Source: Acidobacteriota bacterium
Lineage (GTDB): Bacteria; Acidobacteriota; Thermoanaerobaculia; Multivoradales; SZUA-115
Assembly (NCBI GenBank): GCA_003231035.1
Contig: QIHU01000274.1
Location: 1-11,885, forward strand
DNA: 11,885 nucleotides
Reading direction: 5' to 3'
In this document: positions 1-6,672 of the stretch, one piece after another
Position numbering within the stretch: position 1 is the first letter of the stretch
Layout: each line of letters opens with the position of its first letter
Program-made: the position numbers and the translations under genes
Notes under the pieces: model-generated
Databases searched by the model: none
The model's input: only the letters and a program-made list of their open reading frames with translations
What the model was told of the DNA's origin: nothing

Positions 1-12
1 TGCGAAGTGGGT

Positions 13-36
13 GGCGCCTCGTTCGGCGCCTCGTTC
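13..36. repeat. 12-bp tandem duplication (GGCGCCTCGTTC x2)
   Basis: Two exact back-to-back copies of GGCGCCTCGTTC lie just downstream of the stop codon of the first PIN toxin gene, which reads leftward. The unit carries the palindrome GGCGCC. No function is evident; it may be a small slippage duplication in the 3' flank of the toxin gene. Confidence 0.6.
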
Positions 37-48
37 GCAGGGCCGCGG

Positions 49-498
49 CTAGTCGCCGGGAATCTCTATCATGCTGAGCGGTTGGCGATTCGGGGTGCGA
101 AAGAACCGGAAGCCACGCCGGTCCAGGGTTAGGATATCGAGTACCCCAAGACGCTCGGCGAGTAGGACCAGCGTTGCGTCCGCGTAGTCCATCGGAGCGT
201 CGGCGTACTTCTTCATCAGGGCGACTGCTTGGTGCAGCGGTGCGCCGTGGGATAGGTCATGGACTCGCATCGAACTGGCGCTGACGAACTCGGCAAGGAG
301 CGTTGGCCCATGAGGAGAGCGTTGCCCAGCCGTTCTGGAAACGAAGTGCATGGCCTCGGTGATGACGGCGCTGGTGGTGTGGAGTTGGCCCGAAAACTCG
401 TCAAGAGTTGCCGCGATCCGGTCGTGGGTCGGGTCCCTACTGTTGAGATAGGCGACCAAGGGGCCCGTGTCGAGGAGCAAGCTGTCTAGTTGCGCCAA
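49..498 (-). CDS. VapC-type toxin, PIN-domain RNase (TA pair 1)
   Basis: A PIN-domain protein of about 149 residues, expected to be a Mg2+-dependent RNase toxin neutralised by the antitoxin encoded just upstream. The opening LLDTGPLVAYL motif carries the first catalytic Asp (D10). The second acidic residue is in VITEAMH (E48), the third is in the DYADATL segment (D104/D107), and the LTLDRRGF segment (D126) closes the site. The PIN acidic set is therefore complete. I place the start at a TTG (498) because GGAG lies 5 bases before it; this overlaps the antitoxin gene by 13 bases. A second TTG at 480 would put the motif nearer the N-terminus, as is usual in the family, but has no good ribosome site. 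A longer reading frame back to 627 runs through the antitoxin gene and is not credible. The family call is firm; the exact start and RNA target are not. Confidence 0.85.
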   Translation of the reverse strand: MAQLDSLLLDTGPLVAYLNSRDPTHDRIAATLDEFSGQLHTTSAVITEAMHFVSRTAGQRSPHGPTLLAEFVSASSMRVHDLSHGAPLHQAVALMKKYADAPMDYADATLVLLAERLGVLDILTLDRRGFRFFRTPNRQPLSMIEIPGD

Positions 499-716
499 TT
501 GCGCTCCGCAAGCTCCTGGCTCCAAGGATCGTTCGGTGGATCCAACTCCAATTGGCCTCGAAGGTGCCCTGTCTTCTGCGCCAAAGGTCTTTCCGCCACC
601 GCCTCGTCGAGAATCTCGCGGACGCATGCCGAGACCGTCTGCCCCACATCCGTCGCGCGCTTCTCCAGGGCCTTGCGAAGTCTGTCGTCGGTGCGCACTG
701 TCAGTGTCGTACTCAT
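486..716 (-). CDS. VapB-type antitoxin, ribbon-helix-helix (TA pair 1)
   Basis: A small protein of 76 residues. The N-terminal TTLTVRTDDRLRKALEKRA pattern is the strand and first helix of a ribbon-helix-helix (MetJ/Arc/CopG-like) DNA-binding domain. The second helix follows as GQTVSACVREILDEAV. The acidic, tryptophan-containing C-terminus (DPWSQELAERNWRN) is the expected toxin-neutralising tail. It is the first gene of the operon and overlaps the PIN toxin gene, the usual antitoxin-first order. ATG at 716 is preferred; a GTG at 725 would add three residues. No Shine-Dalgarno sequence precedes the ATG. Instead a long perfect palindrome covers it and a TAATAC box sits just upstream, so the mRNA may be leaderless and autorepressed. 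Confidence 0.85.
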   Translation of the reverse strand: MSTTLTVRTDDRLRKALEKRATDVGQTVSACVREILDEAVAERPLAQKTGHLRGQLELDPPNDPWSQELAERNWRN

Positions 717-732
717 GTACGACACTGTATTA
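702..732 (-). promoter_or_regulatory. Palindromic operator and -10 box over the start codon of antitoxin 1
   Basis: CAGTGTCGTAC (702-712) and its exact reverse complement GTACGACACTG (717-727) flank a 4-base centre, giving 11-bp perfect arms over the ATG at 716-714. A smaller nested palindrome, CACTG-T-CAGTG, lies at 696-706. On the minus strand a TAATAC box (732-727) abuts the palindrome, so transcription would begin within a few bases of the ATG. Ribbon-helix-helix antitoxins typically bind such palindromes to repress their own operon. The palindrome is directly visible; the promoter and operator roles are inferred. Confidence 0.7.
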
Positions 733-770
733 CGATCGTTCTGCTAGCACAAGTGATTCTGTCCAGTAGA

Positions 771-789
771 TGCCACCCGATTTTGCAAG
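771..789 (+). repeat. Dispersed GCCACCCGA-TTGCAA repeat, copy 1
   Basis: TGCCACCCGATTTTGCAAG matches the core of the 32-base repeats at 10094-10125 and 11647-11678 (TGCCACCCGACTTGCAAAC). It lies opposite a reversed copy at 829-848, so the two could fold into a stem of about 20 bp with a 39-base loop, like a REP/BIME-type unit. Confidence 0.5.
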
Positions 790-828
790 ACGGTCCAACA
801 GCTGAAGCTACAAGGCTTGCGAATCCGG

Positions 829-848
829 CTTGCGAATCGGGTGACACC
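829..848 (-). repeat. Dispersed repeat, copy 2 (inverted)
   Basis: CTTGCGAATCGGGTGACACC is a diverged reverse complement of the repeat at 771-789 and of the well-conserved copies at 10094 and 11647. About 17 of 21 positions agree with the reverse complement of the 11647 copy. Confidence 0.45.
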
Positions 849-1022
849 TTGTTCAGGTGGCCACCGCGCCCGCCGTCGACTCTACCCTTGCTCAGCACCT
901 TGTTCAGAAATGCAAGCTCTATAGCGATAAGCCGAGATTGCTTCTGGCCGTGTGGGTACCCTTAATCTATGGGCTGATCGATATGGAGTTTTCGAGGTGA
1001 GTGCGCCGTCGTCAGCTCTAGC

Positions 1023-1466
1023 CTACCCTCCAGCACTCTCCAGCAAAGGGTTCGTGTAGCGTAGCCCTGGGAACCGGCGAAAATCGTTGTCGGCGGACGC
1101 GAGAGTTGCGCCGTGCTCGATGGCCAATGCCGCCAGGTGAGAGTCGGTGGTCAGGTTGCCCGCGCTGCCCGCGAGTTCAACGAGATTTCGCAAGATTGGC
1201 CAGTGGTGGGGCCCCGGCGTGACCAGAGTCGTATAGGGCTGTGCTAGCCAGCTCTCGACATATTCGAGCGCCTCCCGTGAGGCGAGCGGCCTCACCAAGA
1301 CTCTGCGGTGAGTGGTGATGCGCAGGAAGGCCAGCAGCACTATCCAGGCAAGACCGACTTCCCGCGTGGTGGAAAGAAGGCCGTTCACGTAGGTAGACGC
1401 AGCCTCATGGTTGGGGCTGTCGCGGTCGATGGCGTAGATCAACAGGTTGGCGTCGAGCAGGATCAC
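1023..1466 (-). CDS. VapC-type toxin, PIN-domain RNase (TA pair 2)
   Basis: A 147-residue PIN-domain toxin of the subgroup that begins MILLDANLLIYA and ends with FPGLRYTNPL. Visible active-site residues are D5, D108 in TTDSHLAALA, and D126/D128 in SADNDFRRFPG. The second acidic residue expected near position 43 is absent: the WIVLLAFLRI segment has no Glu. I believe this is shared by relatives with the WxxLLxFLR pattern. The enzyme should cleave RNA, and its partner is the ribbon-helix-helix protein immediately upstream. The gene starts with GTG, and its first bases overlap the antitoxin stop codon in a 4-base GTGA junction, which implies translational coupling. The subgroup differs clearly from the PIN toxin at 49-498, so the two pairs are not duplicates. 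Confidence 0.9.
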   Translation of the reverse strand: MILLDANLLIYAIDRDSPNHEAASTYVNGLLSTTREVGLAWIVLLAFLRITTHRRVLVRPLASREALEYVESWLAQPYTTLVTPGPHHWPILRNLVELAGSAGNLTTDSHLAALAIEHGATLASADNDFRRFPGLRYTNPLLESAGG

Positions 1467-1726
1467 TTCCGGGCCTCGAGTTTGGCCGTGATCGCTTCGT
1501 CTTCCAGCTGTTCAGCGAGCCGCAGTGACCGATCCAGATCGAAGCCGGGGCGCACACCGCCCAGCGCCACGGTCTTCATCCGGTAGGGCCGCGGTTTGGG
1601 GGCACTACCGCGCAAGCCCCGCAGCAACGTCTCGTTGACCACCTGCTTGAAGGTCCGACCGGAACTCGCTGCTTCCGCCTTCAAGGCTTGCGCGAGATGC
1701 TCTTCCAAGGTGAGTGTGGTTCTCAT
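1463..1726 (-). CDS. VapB-type antitoxin, ribbon-helix-helix (TA pair 2)
   Basis: An 87-residue antitoxin. MRTTLTLEEHLAQALKAEA is the ribbon-helix-helix strand and first helix, and SGRTFKQVVNETLLRGL is the second helix. The remainder (KPRPYRMKTVALGGVRPGFD and an acidic LEDEAITAKLEAR tail) is the toxin-binding part and resembles the VapB proteins that accompany FPGLR-type PIN toxins. It is first in the operon, with a GTGA overlap to the toxin. No clear ribosome site precedes the ATG at 1726; an imperfect palindrome lies just upstream. It acts in the cytoplasm as toxin neutraliser and probably as operon repressor. Confidence 0.87.
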   Translation of the reverse strand: MRTTLTLEEHLAQALKAEAASSGRTFKQVVNETLLRGLRGSAPKPRPYRMKTVALGGVRPGFDLDRSLRLAEQLEDEAITAKLEARK

Positions 1727-1730
1727 GGAG

Positions 1731-1750
1731 GCACAATAGCACCACTGTGC
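1731..1750 (-). promoter_or_regulatory. Imperfect palindrome upstream of antitoxin 2, candidate operator
   Basis: GCACAATAGCACCACTGTGC is an imperfect 20-base palindrome with outer arms GCACA/TGTGC, ending 5 bases before the ATG of the antitoxin at 1726. Its position matches the expected autoregulatory site. Slightly further upstream (about 1761-1777) CATCAAAA is repeated directly. Neither a clear -10 nor a -35 box can be assigned with confidence. Confidence 0.4.
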
Positions 1751-1878
1751 GATGATCCAGGCATCAAAACATCAAAACTATCCATACTGCGCTAGAATCG
1801 CTGCTGCCCGACTTGGGTTTCCTTATGATCGCCGTCAGCTAAATGTCAGGTAGGTTATACAGTCTCTGGGAGCCCCTG

Positions 1879-3711
1879 ATGAAGACCACCCTACCCGTAC
1901 TTGTAGTTTCGTTGATGGCCTGCGCTGCTGGAGGGAAATCGGCGGATCTGGTGCCGCCGCCGGCCAATCTAGCCCGGCAACCGGAGGGTCCACAAGCGGC
2001 CGATCTGATCCTGCGCAACGGCGCCATCTACACCGTGGACGACAGCCAACCGTGGGCCGAGGCCGTCGCCGTGCGCGACGGCGAGATTGTCTTCGTCGGA
2101 GCCGATGCCGAGGTCACCCCCTTCCAAGGTCCAAGGACACGGGTGGTGGACCTCGAAGGCAGGATGGCCATGCCCGGCATTCACGACAGCCACGTGCATC
2201 TGCTCGAAGCCAACCACGAAGCGGGGGGTACCTGTATCCTGCCCAACTTCTTCGACCCGGAAGATGCGGTGGCGATCGTTCAAGCCTGTGCGCCCAACCA
2301 GGTCGGCACCGATTGGGTCTTGGGCTTTGGCCACTCGATCCTCGATCTGCTGTACCACCTCGATCAGGGTGGACGGCCACCGAAGGAGATCCTCGATCAG
2401 GCCGTGCCAGATCGGCCCGTGGCCATCATCGAAGAGACCTCGCACTCGGTCTGGGCCAACAGTCTGGCGCTGGCCGCCGCCGGCTTCACCGCAAGTAGTC
2501 CCGATCCACCCGGCGGCGCCATCCTCCGCGATCGGGTGACCGGCGAACCCAACGGCATTCTGCTCGACGGTGCCGGCGAGATCGTCATGGACCTGGCGCT
2601 GGTCCCCAACCCCGTACTCGCGCGGCTGAACGACGAAGCCCTGAGCGCGGGTCTGTTGAGCCTCCGTAGCTTCGGCATCACCTCGATCGCCGATGCCCGT
2701 GCCTATTGGCGCCGGGGATACGTGGAGGCCTGGCAACGGGCCGAGCAAGCGGGGGAGCTGAGCGTGCGGGCCGTGGTCGGCTTGTGGGCCTACCCCTACC
2801 TCGACGACACCGACCAAATCGCCGCCCTCGGGGCGATGTACAGCGCCGACCCGTCGTCGCGGCTGCGCTTCTCGCAGGTGAAGATCTACACCGACGGCGA
2901 GATCACCCATACGACGGCGGCACTGCTTCAACCCTACCTGCTGCCCGGTCTGGTTGGCCCGCTCGGGCTCGACTATTTCGACCCGACGCGCTTGACCCGT
3001 TACATCACCGAGCTCGAACGATTCGGCTTCGACATGCACATTCACACCATCGGCGATCGCGGCGTTCACCAGGCGTTGAACGCCATCGACGCGGCGGGCG
3101 CCGCCAACTGTGGCGTGCCGCCGGTGCCGGGGGTGAACTGCGCGGATCGACGCCATCGGCTGACCCACATCGAATTGGTGCAACCGAGCGATGTGGCTCG
3201 CTTCGCCGCCCAGGGGACGATCGCCGACCTCCAAATGTCGAGTGTCTATGTGGAACCCCAGCATCTGTTCGACAACGTCGCTTCTCTGGGCGCCGTCCGA
3301 ATTACTGAACGGCTGTGGCAACTGCGCAGTCTGTGGGACGCCCGCGCCACGGTGGTGCTGAGCAGCGATTACGATGTGGGCGATCTGTCGCCGTTTATGG
3401 GCATGCAGCGCTCCCTGACCCGCGGTGCGCAAAGCCTTCCCAGCGTCGAAGCGGCGATTCGGGCCTACACCCTCAACGCCGCCCACCTCATGCGTCAGGA
3501 AGATCGCGTCGGTTCGATCACCGTCGGCAAGCGGGCCGACATCCTCGTTCTCGATCAGAACCTCTTCAACATTGGCCTCTCTCAGATCGGCGCTACGAAG
3601 GTGCTGAACACCTTCCTCGACGGAGAGCAGATCTGGCCCGAGGCGCCGGCCTTGTTCGAGGATGGCTTCGAGAGTGGGAGCACGGTGGCTTGGGACAGTG
3701 TCGTGCCGTGA
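1879..3711 (+). CDS. Exported amidohydrolase-3 family enzyme (YtcJ-like)
   Basis: A metal-dependent hydrolase of 610 residues in the amidohydrolase superfamily, acting on C-N bonds of an unknown substrate. The start at 1879 is supported by GGGAG six bases upstream and by the hydrophobic leader MKTTLPVLVVSLMAC, a short signal peptide that may be a lipoprotein signal (LMA-C). An upstream ATG at 1843 would bury that leader. The composite beta domain begins with ADLILRNGAIYTVD. GIHDSHVHL supplies the HxH metal ligands (H105, H107). KIYTDGEI (K335, D339), MHIHTIGDRGVHQAL (H387, H389), THIEL (H430) and SSDYDV (D497) complete the barrel motifs. The chain closes with the family's VGSITVGKRADILVLD. 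After it comes FEDGFESGSTVAWDSVVP (593-610), a DGFESG tail outside the catalytic fold and probably linked to export or surface location. It has no operon partner. Confidence 0.9.
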   Translation: MKTTLPVLVVSLMACAAGGKSADLVPPPANLARQPEGPQAADLILRNGAIYTVDDSQPWAEAVAVRDGEIVFVGADAEVTPFQGPRTRVVDLEGRMAMPGIHDSHVHLLEANHEAGGTCILPNFFDPEDAVAIVQACAPNQVGTDWVLGFGHSILDLLYHLDQGGRPPKEILDQAVPDRPVAIIEETSHSVWANSLALAAAGFTASSPDPPGGAILRDRVTGEPNGILLDGAGEIVMDLALVPNPVLARLNDEALSAGLLSLRSFGITSIADARAYWRRGYVEAWQRAEQAGELSVRAVVGLWAYPYLDDTDQIAALGAMYSADPSSRLRFSQVKIYTDGEITHTTAALLQPYLLPGLVGPLGLDYFDPTRLTRYITELERFGFDMHIHTIGDRGVHQALNAIDAAGAANCGVPPVPGVNCADRRHRLTHIELVQPSDVARFAAQGTIADLQMSSVYVEPQHLFDNVASLGAVRITERLWQLRSLWDARATVVLSSDYDVGDLSPFMGMQRSLTRGAQSLPSVEAAIRAYTLNAAHLMRQEDRVGSITVGKRADILVLDQNLFNIGLSQIGATKVLNTFLDGEQIWPEAPALFEDGFESGSTVAWDSVVP

Positions 3712-3998
3712 GTGCCGGTCTTGCCTGCCGTTGCGCTCCGCGATTGATGAGCGGCAGCCGTTTTGCAAGCCGATGACCTTAAAGTGACTGCGCAGTGGGA
3801 GGCTCCTCGTTGGCGACGGGTGGCAACTCGGCCTGGCGGCTGTCTAGTCAAGAAGTTCAGGTATGCTAATGATAGAATTTCCGTCTCGATTGCGCATTAC
3901 GAGATCGAGGGCAGAAACCGCGACGATTCGACCAATTCGAGCGGGACCTAGCTCGTGGATTGTGAATACGGTGCTTGCGGTAGGGAGGAGCTCGAACG
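3712..3998. other. Intergenic region between two exported-protein genes
   Basis: 287 bases without a credible gene. The 5' part holds a hairpin followed by TTTT after the amidohydrolase. A short TTTTGCAAG stretch (3761-3769) resembles the minus-strand form of the dispersed repeat, but only over about 10 bases. The 3' part should carry the promoter of the TonB-domain gene; an AT-rich stretch around 3862-3880 (TATGCTAATGATAGAAT) is the best candidate -10 area, with no convincing -35. Confidence 0.5.
3725..3764 (+). terminator. Possible intrinsic terminator after the amidohydrolase gene
   Basis: CTGC/GCAG (3725-3728, 3754-3757) and CGCTC/GAGCG (3734-3738, 3749-3753) form a two-part stem with an asymmetric bulge and a 10-base loop. 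After three more bases comes TTTT (3761-3764). The stem is interrupted and the T-run short, so this is a weak candidate, but it stands 13 bases after the stop codon on the correct strand. Confidence 0.35.
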
Positions 3999-4670
3999 AT
4001 GAGAAGCTGGAAGTCTGTGGCATGCAGTGCGGCGGTTCTCTGGGGTTTGGTTGGCCTGGTGGCTGCGGGGGCCGGGGCGGAGGAGTCCGCCAAGAGTTCG
4101 AGGGCGTTGCGTTCTCTGGAGAAGGTTTCCGAGGCGCTCGCCAACGGTAGGCCGAAGGTGGCCCGGTTGAAACTCGAGCCTCTTAGTTTCTCTTCACTAC
4201 AGAGGCAGGAAACAACCGACAGCCTCTTACGAGTCCTCGGCGAGGCTCGTGGCTACGTGAAGGAGAAACCGAAGGCCACCGCCGCGCGGATCCTGGTCTG
4301 CCAGGTCAAGAGCGCGCTGGGCACGCGACTGCAAGAAGAGGTCGATGCGCCGAGAGCTTTAGGCCCCTCGAGTGGAGGAGGGTTAGAGCCGCCGAAAAGG
4401 CTCTACGATCCGCAGGTGTGGAATCCCGCCTCGGCCTGGAGAAGCGGCGCCGAAGGTGTTGTGATCTCCCAACTCGTGATCGACACCGATGGTTGCGTGG
4501 CGAGCTACAAGCTCCTGCGAGGGGTTCATCCAGATCTTGACGCATCCGCTCAGAGGACCTTGCTCATCTGGGTCTACCGGCCTGCGACGCTGGACGGACT
4601 GCCGATCGCGGTCTACCGAAACATCAGCATCAACTTCGCCAACCCCCAAGAAGGGCTAGTGGGCTATTAA
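3999..4670 (+). CDS. Secreted protein with TonB-type C-terminal domain
   Basis: A 223-residue exported protein of unknown function. The first 27 residues are a classical signal peptide (MRSWK, a hydrophobic stretch, then AGAGA before EES). GGGAGGAG ends 8 bases before the ATG. A helical, Lys/Arg-rich middle (about 30-110) and a Gly/Pro linker (about 117-132) lead to a compact C-terminal domain (152-213). That domain starts GVVISQLVIDTDGCVASYKL and continues PDLDASAQRTLL, WVYRPATLDGLPIAVY and NISINF. This is the TonB C-terminal pattern: a strand, a GxV-type turn, an A-rich helix, then a W-x-Y/F-x-PAT-G-P-V motif. Unlike a true TonB it has no retained inner-membrane anchor or long proline-rich spacer. 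It is therefore more likely a free periplasmic protein than an energy transducer. Neighbours give no pathway hint. Confidence 0.7.
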   Translation: MRSWKSVACSAAVLWGLVGLVAAGAGAEESAKSSRALRSLEKVSEALANGRPKVARLKLEPLSFSSLQRQETTDSLLRVLGEARGYVKEKPKATAARILVCQVKSALGTRLQEEVDAPRALGPSSGGGLEPPKRLYDPQVWNPASAWRSGAEGVVISQLVIDTDGCVASYKLLRGVHPDLDASAQRTLLIWVYRPATLDGLPIAVYRNISINFANPQEGLVGY

Positions 4671-4923
4671 GCGTTGTCGTCTCCCCTGCCGAGGTGCCGC
4701 CTACCCGCCTCTCATCCTCCGTTCTAAGCGATTGCCCATCCCAGGTGCGAAAGTGCCGGAGGTGGGGAACAGTCAAGTCTGTTTCGCTGAGAAGCGGCGG
4801 GGACGGAGCCAGAGTCGGGATACCGAGCCACTCGCAACCAAGAGGGCGAGTGACCGGTGGGTCCAACCTACAGCCGCCCCCACCGTCGATGCTTAGCCCG
4901 TGCAGGACGGGAGGGTCGCCGTG
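4671..4923. other. Gap between convergent genes
   Basis: 253 bases between the ends of two converging genes, with no supported gene. GGAACAG (4766-4772) and CTGTTTC (4779-4785) form a short imperfect hairpin with a 6-base loop. No T-run follows on either strand, so a bidirectional terminator cannot be assigned. GAGCCACTCGCAACC (about 4826-4840) has slight similarity to the dispersed repeat but is too weak to count as a copy. Confidence 0.4.
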
Positions 4924-6039
4924 CTACAGCTTCGTGACTCCGCCTATCAATGTCGTGGTTGTCGTCGTGCCATCGCTTGTGGTGACCGTGAGGTCGATAT
5001 AGAAGATGCAAATCTCCGCACCCTCGACGCACGGGGTTGCGTTGACGTCTGCATCATCTACTTTGTAAGGACATGTCCATTTATTCTTCTCCGGGTCGTA
5101 CATCGGCTTCTTCTTTTCCAGGCAGACTGTTATCGAAGTCTTCCCGTCTGAGAAGGGAACGGGACATGGATCGCTGAACACCCACACACCGTCTTTGTTC
5201 TTCTTCCCGCACTTGATCCGTGCCTTCTTCGTAACCTTGGCCTTACAGTACGTGTCGCCGATGAAGAAAGCGTAATTGTCTGTGTTCCAGCCATAACCTT
5301 TCTCGATCAGTGTGAGGATCAACTGGGCTAGGACTAGATCGATCATTTCCTTGAGGCTGGTCATGTCGTCCAGAATGGAGAGCAGCACAGCCAGCTCGAC
5401 AAGAGCGAGAAATGCACCGATCCCTGGAATCAAAGCCTTCGCGGTATCGGTGCCGATTCGCTTCAGCAGTTTCTTGAGGAGTAGCTTGATCAGCGCTTTC
5501 TTGGCGCCGGGGCCGGTGGCAATGCCCTCGATCCCGTCAAGAATGTCGTCGCCGAAGAGGGTAACCAGCGCCGCCAGGATCTCGGGATAGTGTGCCTTGA
5601 GGAAGTCTTTGAGCGCGGTGGCGATGGCGACGGCTGCATCGTGTGCCATCGTCGGGTCCCAGTCGTCCAGTCGCTCACACAGCTCCGAAAGCCATTGTTC
5701 GAGTGCTTCTCGCTGATCCGCCACCGCTGGGTCGTCCGCCGCCAGCCCCTCCAGCTCCAGTTCGGCTAGAGTCTTTAGAATCTCTAGCATTTGTTTGAGT
5801 TCCTTGACGGCTAGGTCGCCCAAGGCATCGTAATTGCAGCGCAGGAAGTACCAGAGCGCCTTCCAAACCGAAGCAGGAACGTTACTGAGGACGGAAACCG
5901 CGTGGGCGATTTTCTTCAGCAGCCTCAGCGTTGCGGCGGTCGGCAAGCTGTTGGCAGCGTCTATCAGGTCTGCATAGTCGCTTTGTAGTTGGTTGAGCTG
6001 CTTGAGGAGATCATCGATGCATTCCTCTTTAGTTGCCAT
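4924..6039 (-). CDS. Unrecognised helical protein with cationic/hydrophobic core and Cys-rich C-terminus
   Basis: A 371-residue protein that I cannot assign to a family. The start at 6039 has GAGGAGG six bases upstream and overlaps the end of the preceding gene by 11 bases. It has no signal peptide. Residues 1-180 are strongly helical and acidic, with leucine-rich heptad-like stretches. Residues 180-196 (KKALIKLLLKKLLKRIG) form a very cationic amphipathic helix, followed at 202-222 by a hydrophobic segment with PGIGAF. The last 110 residues look like a separate beta-rich domain with seven cysteines (C265, C277, C292, C306, C323, C337, C344) and aromatic strands. The end is a Thr-rich tail (DGTTTTTTLIGG). 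A cationic helix before a membrane-length helix, plus likely disulfides, recalls secreted or membrane-acting proteins, but no toxin motif is visible. Function unknown. Confidence 0.75.
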   Translation of the reverse strand: MATKEECIDDLLKQLNQLQSDYADLIDAANSLPTAATLRLLKKIAHAVSVLSNVPASVWKALWYFLRCNYDALGDLAVKELKQMLEILKTLAELELEGLAADDPAVADQREALEQWLSELCERLDDWDPTMAHDAAVAIATALKDFLKAHYPEILAALVTLFGDDILDGIEGIATGPGAKKALIKLLLKKLLKRIGTDTAKALIPGIGAFLALVELAVLLSILDDMTSLKEMIDLVLAQLILTLIEKGYGWNTDNYAFFIGDTYCKAKVTKKARIKCGKKNKDGVWVFSDPCPVPFSDGKTSITVCLEKKKPMYDPEKNKWTCPYKVDDADVNATPCVEGAEICIFYIDLTVTTSDGTTTTTTLIGGVTKL

Positions 6040-6538
6040 CGGTGACCTCCTCGCTGCGATTCGTGCCAAGTTGCGGGTAGGACGGAACTGCGACGAATGC
6101 ACTCTCAATCCTGTCTAGGGGTTCGCGTTGTCCATCGACAACCGTCAGTACATACTCTCTGCCGTCGGGAATTTCCCAGAGGCCCACGGGAAGCTCTAGG
6201 AGTCCCTGTGGACCAGTAATCGGTTCTAGCCTGCGGAAAGGCTCTGTACTCGTAGCTAATATTTCTATGTAGAAGGGGCCACCTGCAGGCGGGATTTGGT
6301 AGGCCACGAGTATCTGGTATCTGATCTTGTCGGAGCTCAGTGTTGCGCCAAGCGCTCCATCTGAGTTTGCCCGCCGTCGTTCTGTCTCGTGATCCTGCCC
6401 CCGCCAGCCGCCGGCAGTAACGCCAACCACTGCCGTCAGTCCGGCCTTGAGCATGGTGCGGCGATCGAAGCGGCGTCGGCTGGGCTGCGGCTCGCCTTCG
6501 GGCTGCTGAATCGTCGAATCGATGTTTTCTCTGTCCAA
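6029..6538 (-). CDS. Unrecognised protein with twin-arginine (Tat) export signal
   Basis: A 169-residue protein of unknown function. It begins at a TTG codon (6538) with AGGAGG six bases before it; no ATG offers a better start. The N-terminus carries a Tat-like signal: SRRRF at 20-24 and, better fitting the consensus, RRTMLK at 26-31. A hydrophobic GLTAVVGVTAGG stretch follows, so folded export to the periplasm is likely. The remaining 120 residues (KIRYQILVAYQIP, PFYIEILATSTEPF, REYVLTVVDGQ) look like a small beta-sandwich with no cysteines or recognisable active site. The stop codon lies inside the next gene (11-base overlap), so the two are translated together. Tat export of a cofactor-free small domain would be unusual; it may be anchored or travel with a partner. 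Confidence 0.75.
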   Translation of the reverse strand: MDRENIDSTIQQPEGEPQPSRRRFDRRTMLKAGLTAVVGVTAGGWRGQDHETERRRANSDGALGATLSSDKIRYQILVAYQIPPAGGPFYIEILATSTEPFRRLEPITGPQGLLELPVGLWEIPDGREYVLTVVDGQREPLDRIESAFVAVPSYPQLGTNRSEEVTDGN

Positions 6539-6603
6539 AACAATCCTCCTTCTGAGAGTTGCTTACCTTGTGGTGGGGGCACTGCCTAGCGGAGCGACCG
6601 TTT

Positions 6604-6619
6604 GGCGATCGTGATCGCC
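6604..6619 (-). other. Perfect 7-bp hairpin between the secreted-protein gene and the Tat gene
   Basis: GGCGATC-GT-GATCGCC (or 6 bp with a 4-base loop) lies in the 134-base spacer between the genes at 6673 and 6538. No T-run follows in the minus direction, so it is not a canonical terminator. It could protect or process the polycistronic message and unlink expression of the abundant small protein from the two downstream genes. Confidence 0.4.
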
Positions 6620-6672
6620 TAGGCCGCGCGAGCTTCCTCGACAAGCAATGGGTCGAGGACTCTCGCCAACGG

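Larger units (their letters stand above)
717..1022. other. Repeat-rich intergenic region between two TA operons
   Basis: About 300 bases with no credible gene, between the 5' end of TA pair 1 and the 3' end of TA pair 2. It holds the promoter region of pair 1, an inverted pair of a dispersed repeat (771-789 and 829-848), a 14-base near-tandem duplication (813-826 and 827-840, sharing GGCTTGCGAATC apart from the first base) and a 12-base direct repeat CACCTTGTTCAG (845-856 and 896-907). I see no terminator with a T-run. The repeat load suggests repeated small insertions or decay of mobile DNA. Confidence 0.6.

Noticed and set aside
499..627. N-terminal extension of PIN toxin 1 back to 627
   Set aside because: It lies entirely over the antitoxin gene, is Arg/Gly/Pro-rich, and the PIN motif begins only near residue 50 of that frame.
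1843..1878. Earlier ATG for the amidohydrolase
   Set aside because: It would put 12 residues with an acidic one before the signal peptide; the ATG at 1879 has GGGAG at good spacing.
1969..3768. 599-codon open frame antisense to the amidohydrolase
   Set aside because: It is a GC-rich shadow: low-complexity His/Gly/Arg/Val composition, no ribosome site, and the opposite strand carries an unmistakable enzyme with all its motifs.
6604..6619. Hairpin in the minus-strand cluster as an intrinsic terminator
   Set aside because: AAAC rather than a T-run follows the stem in the reading direction.
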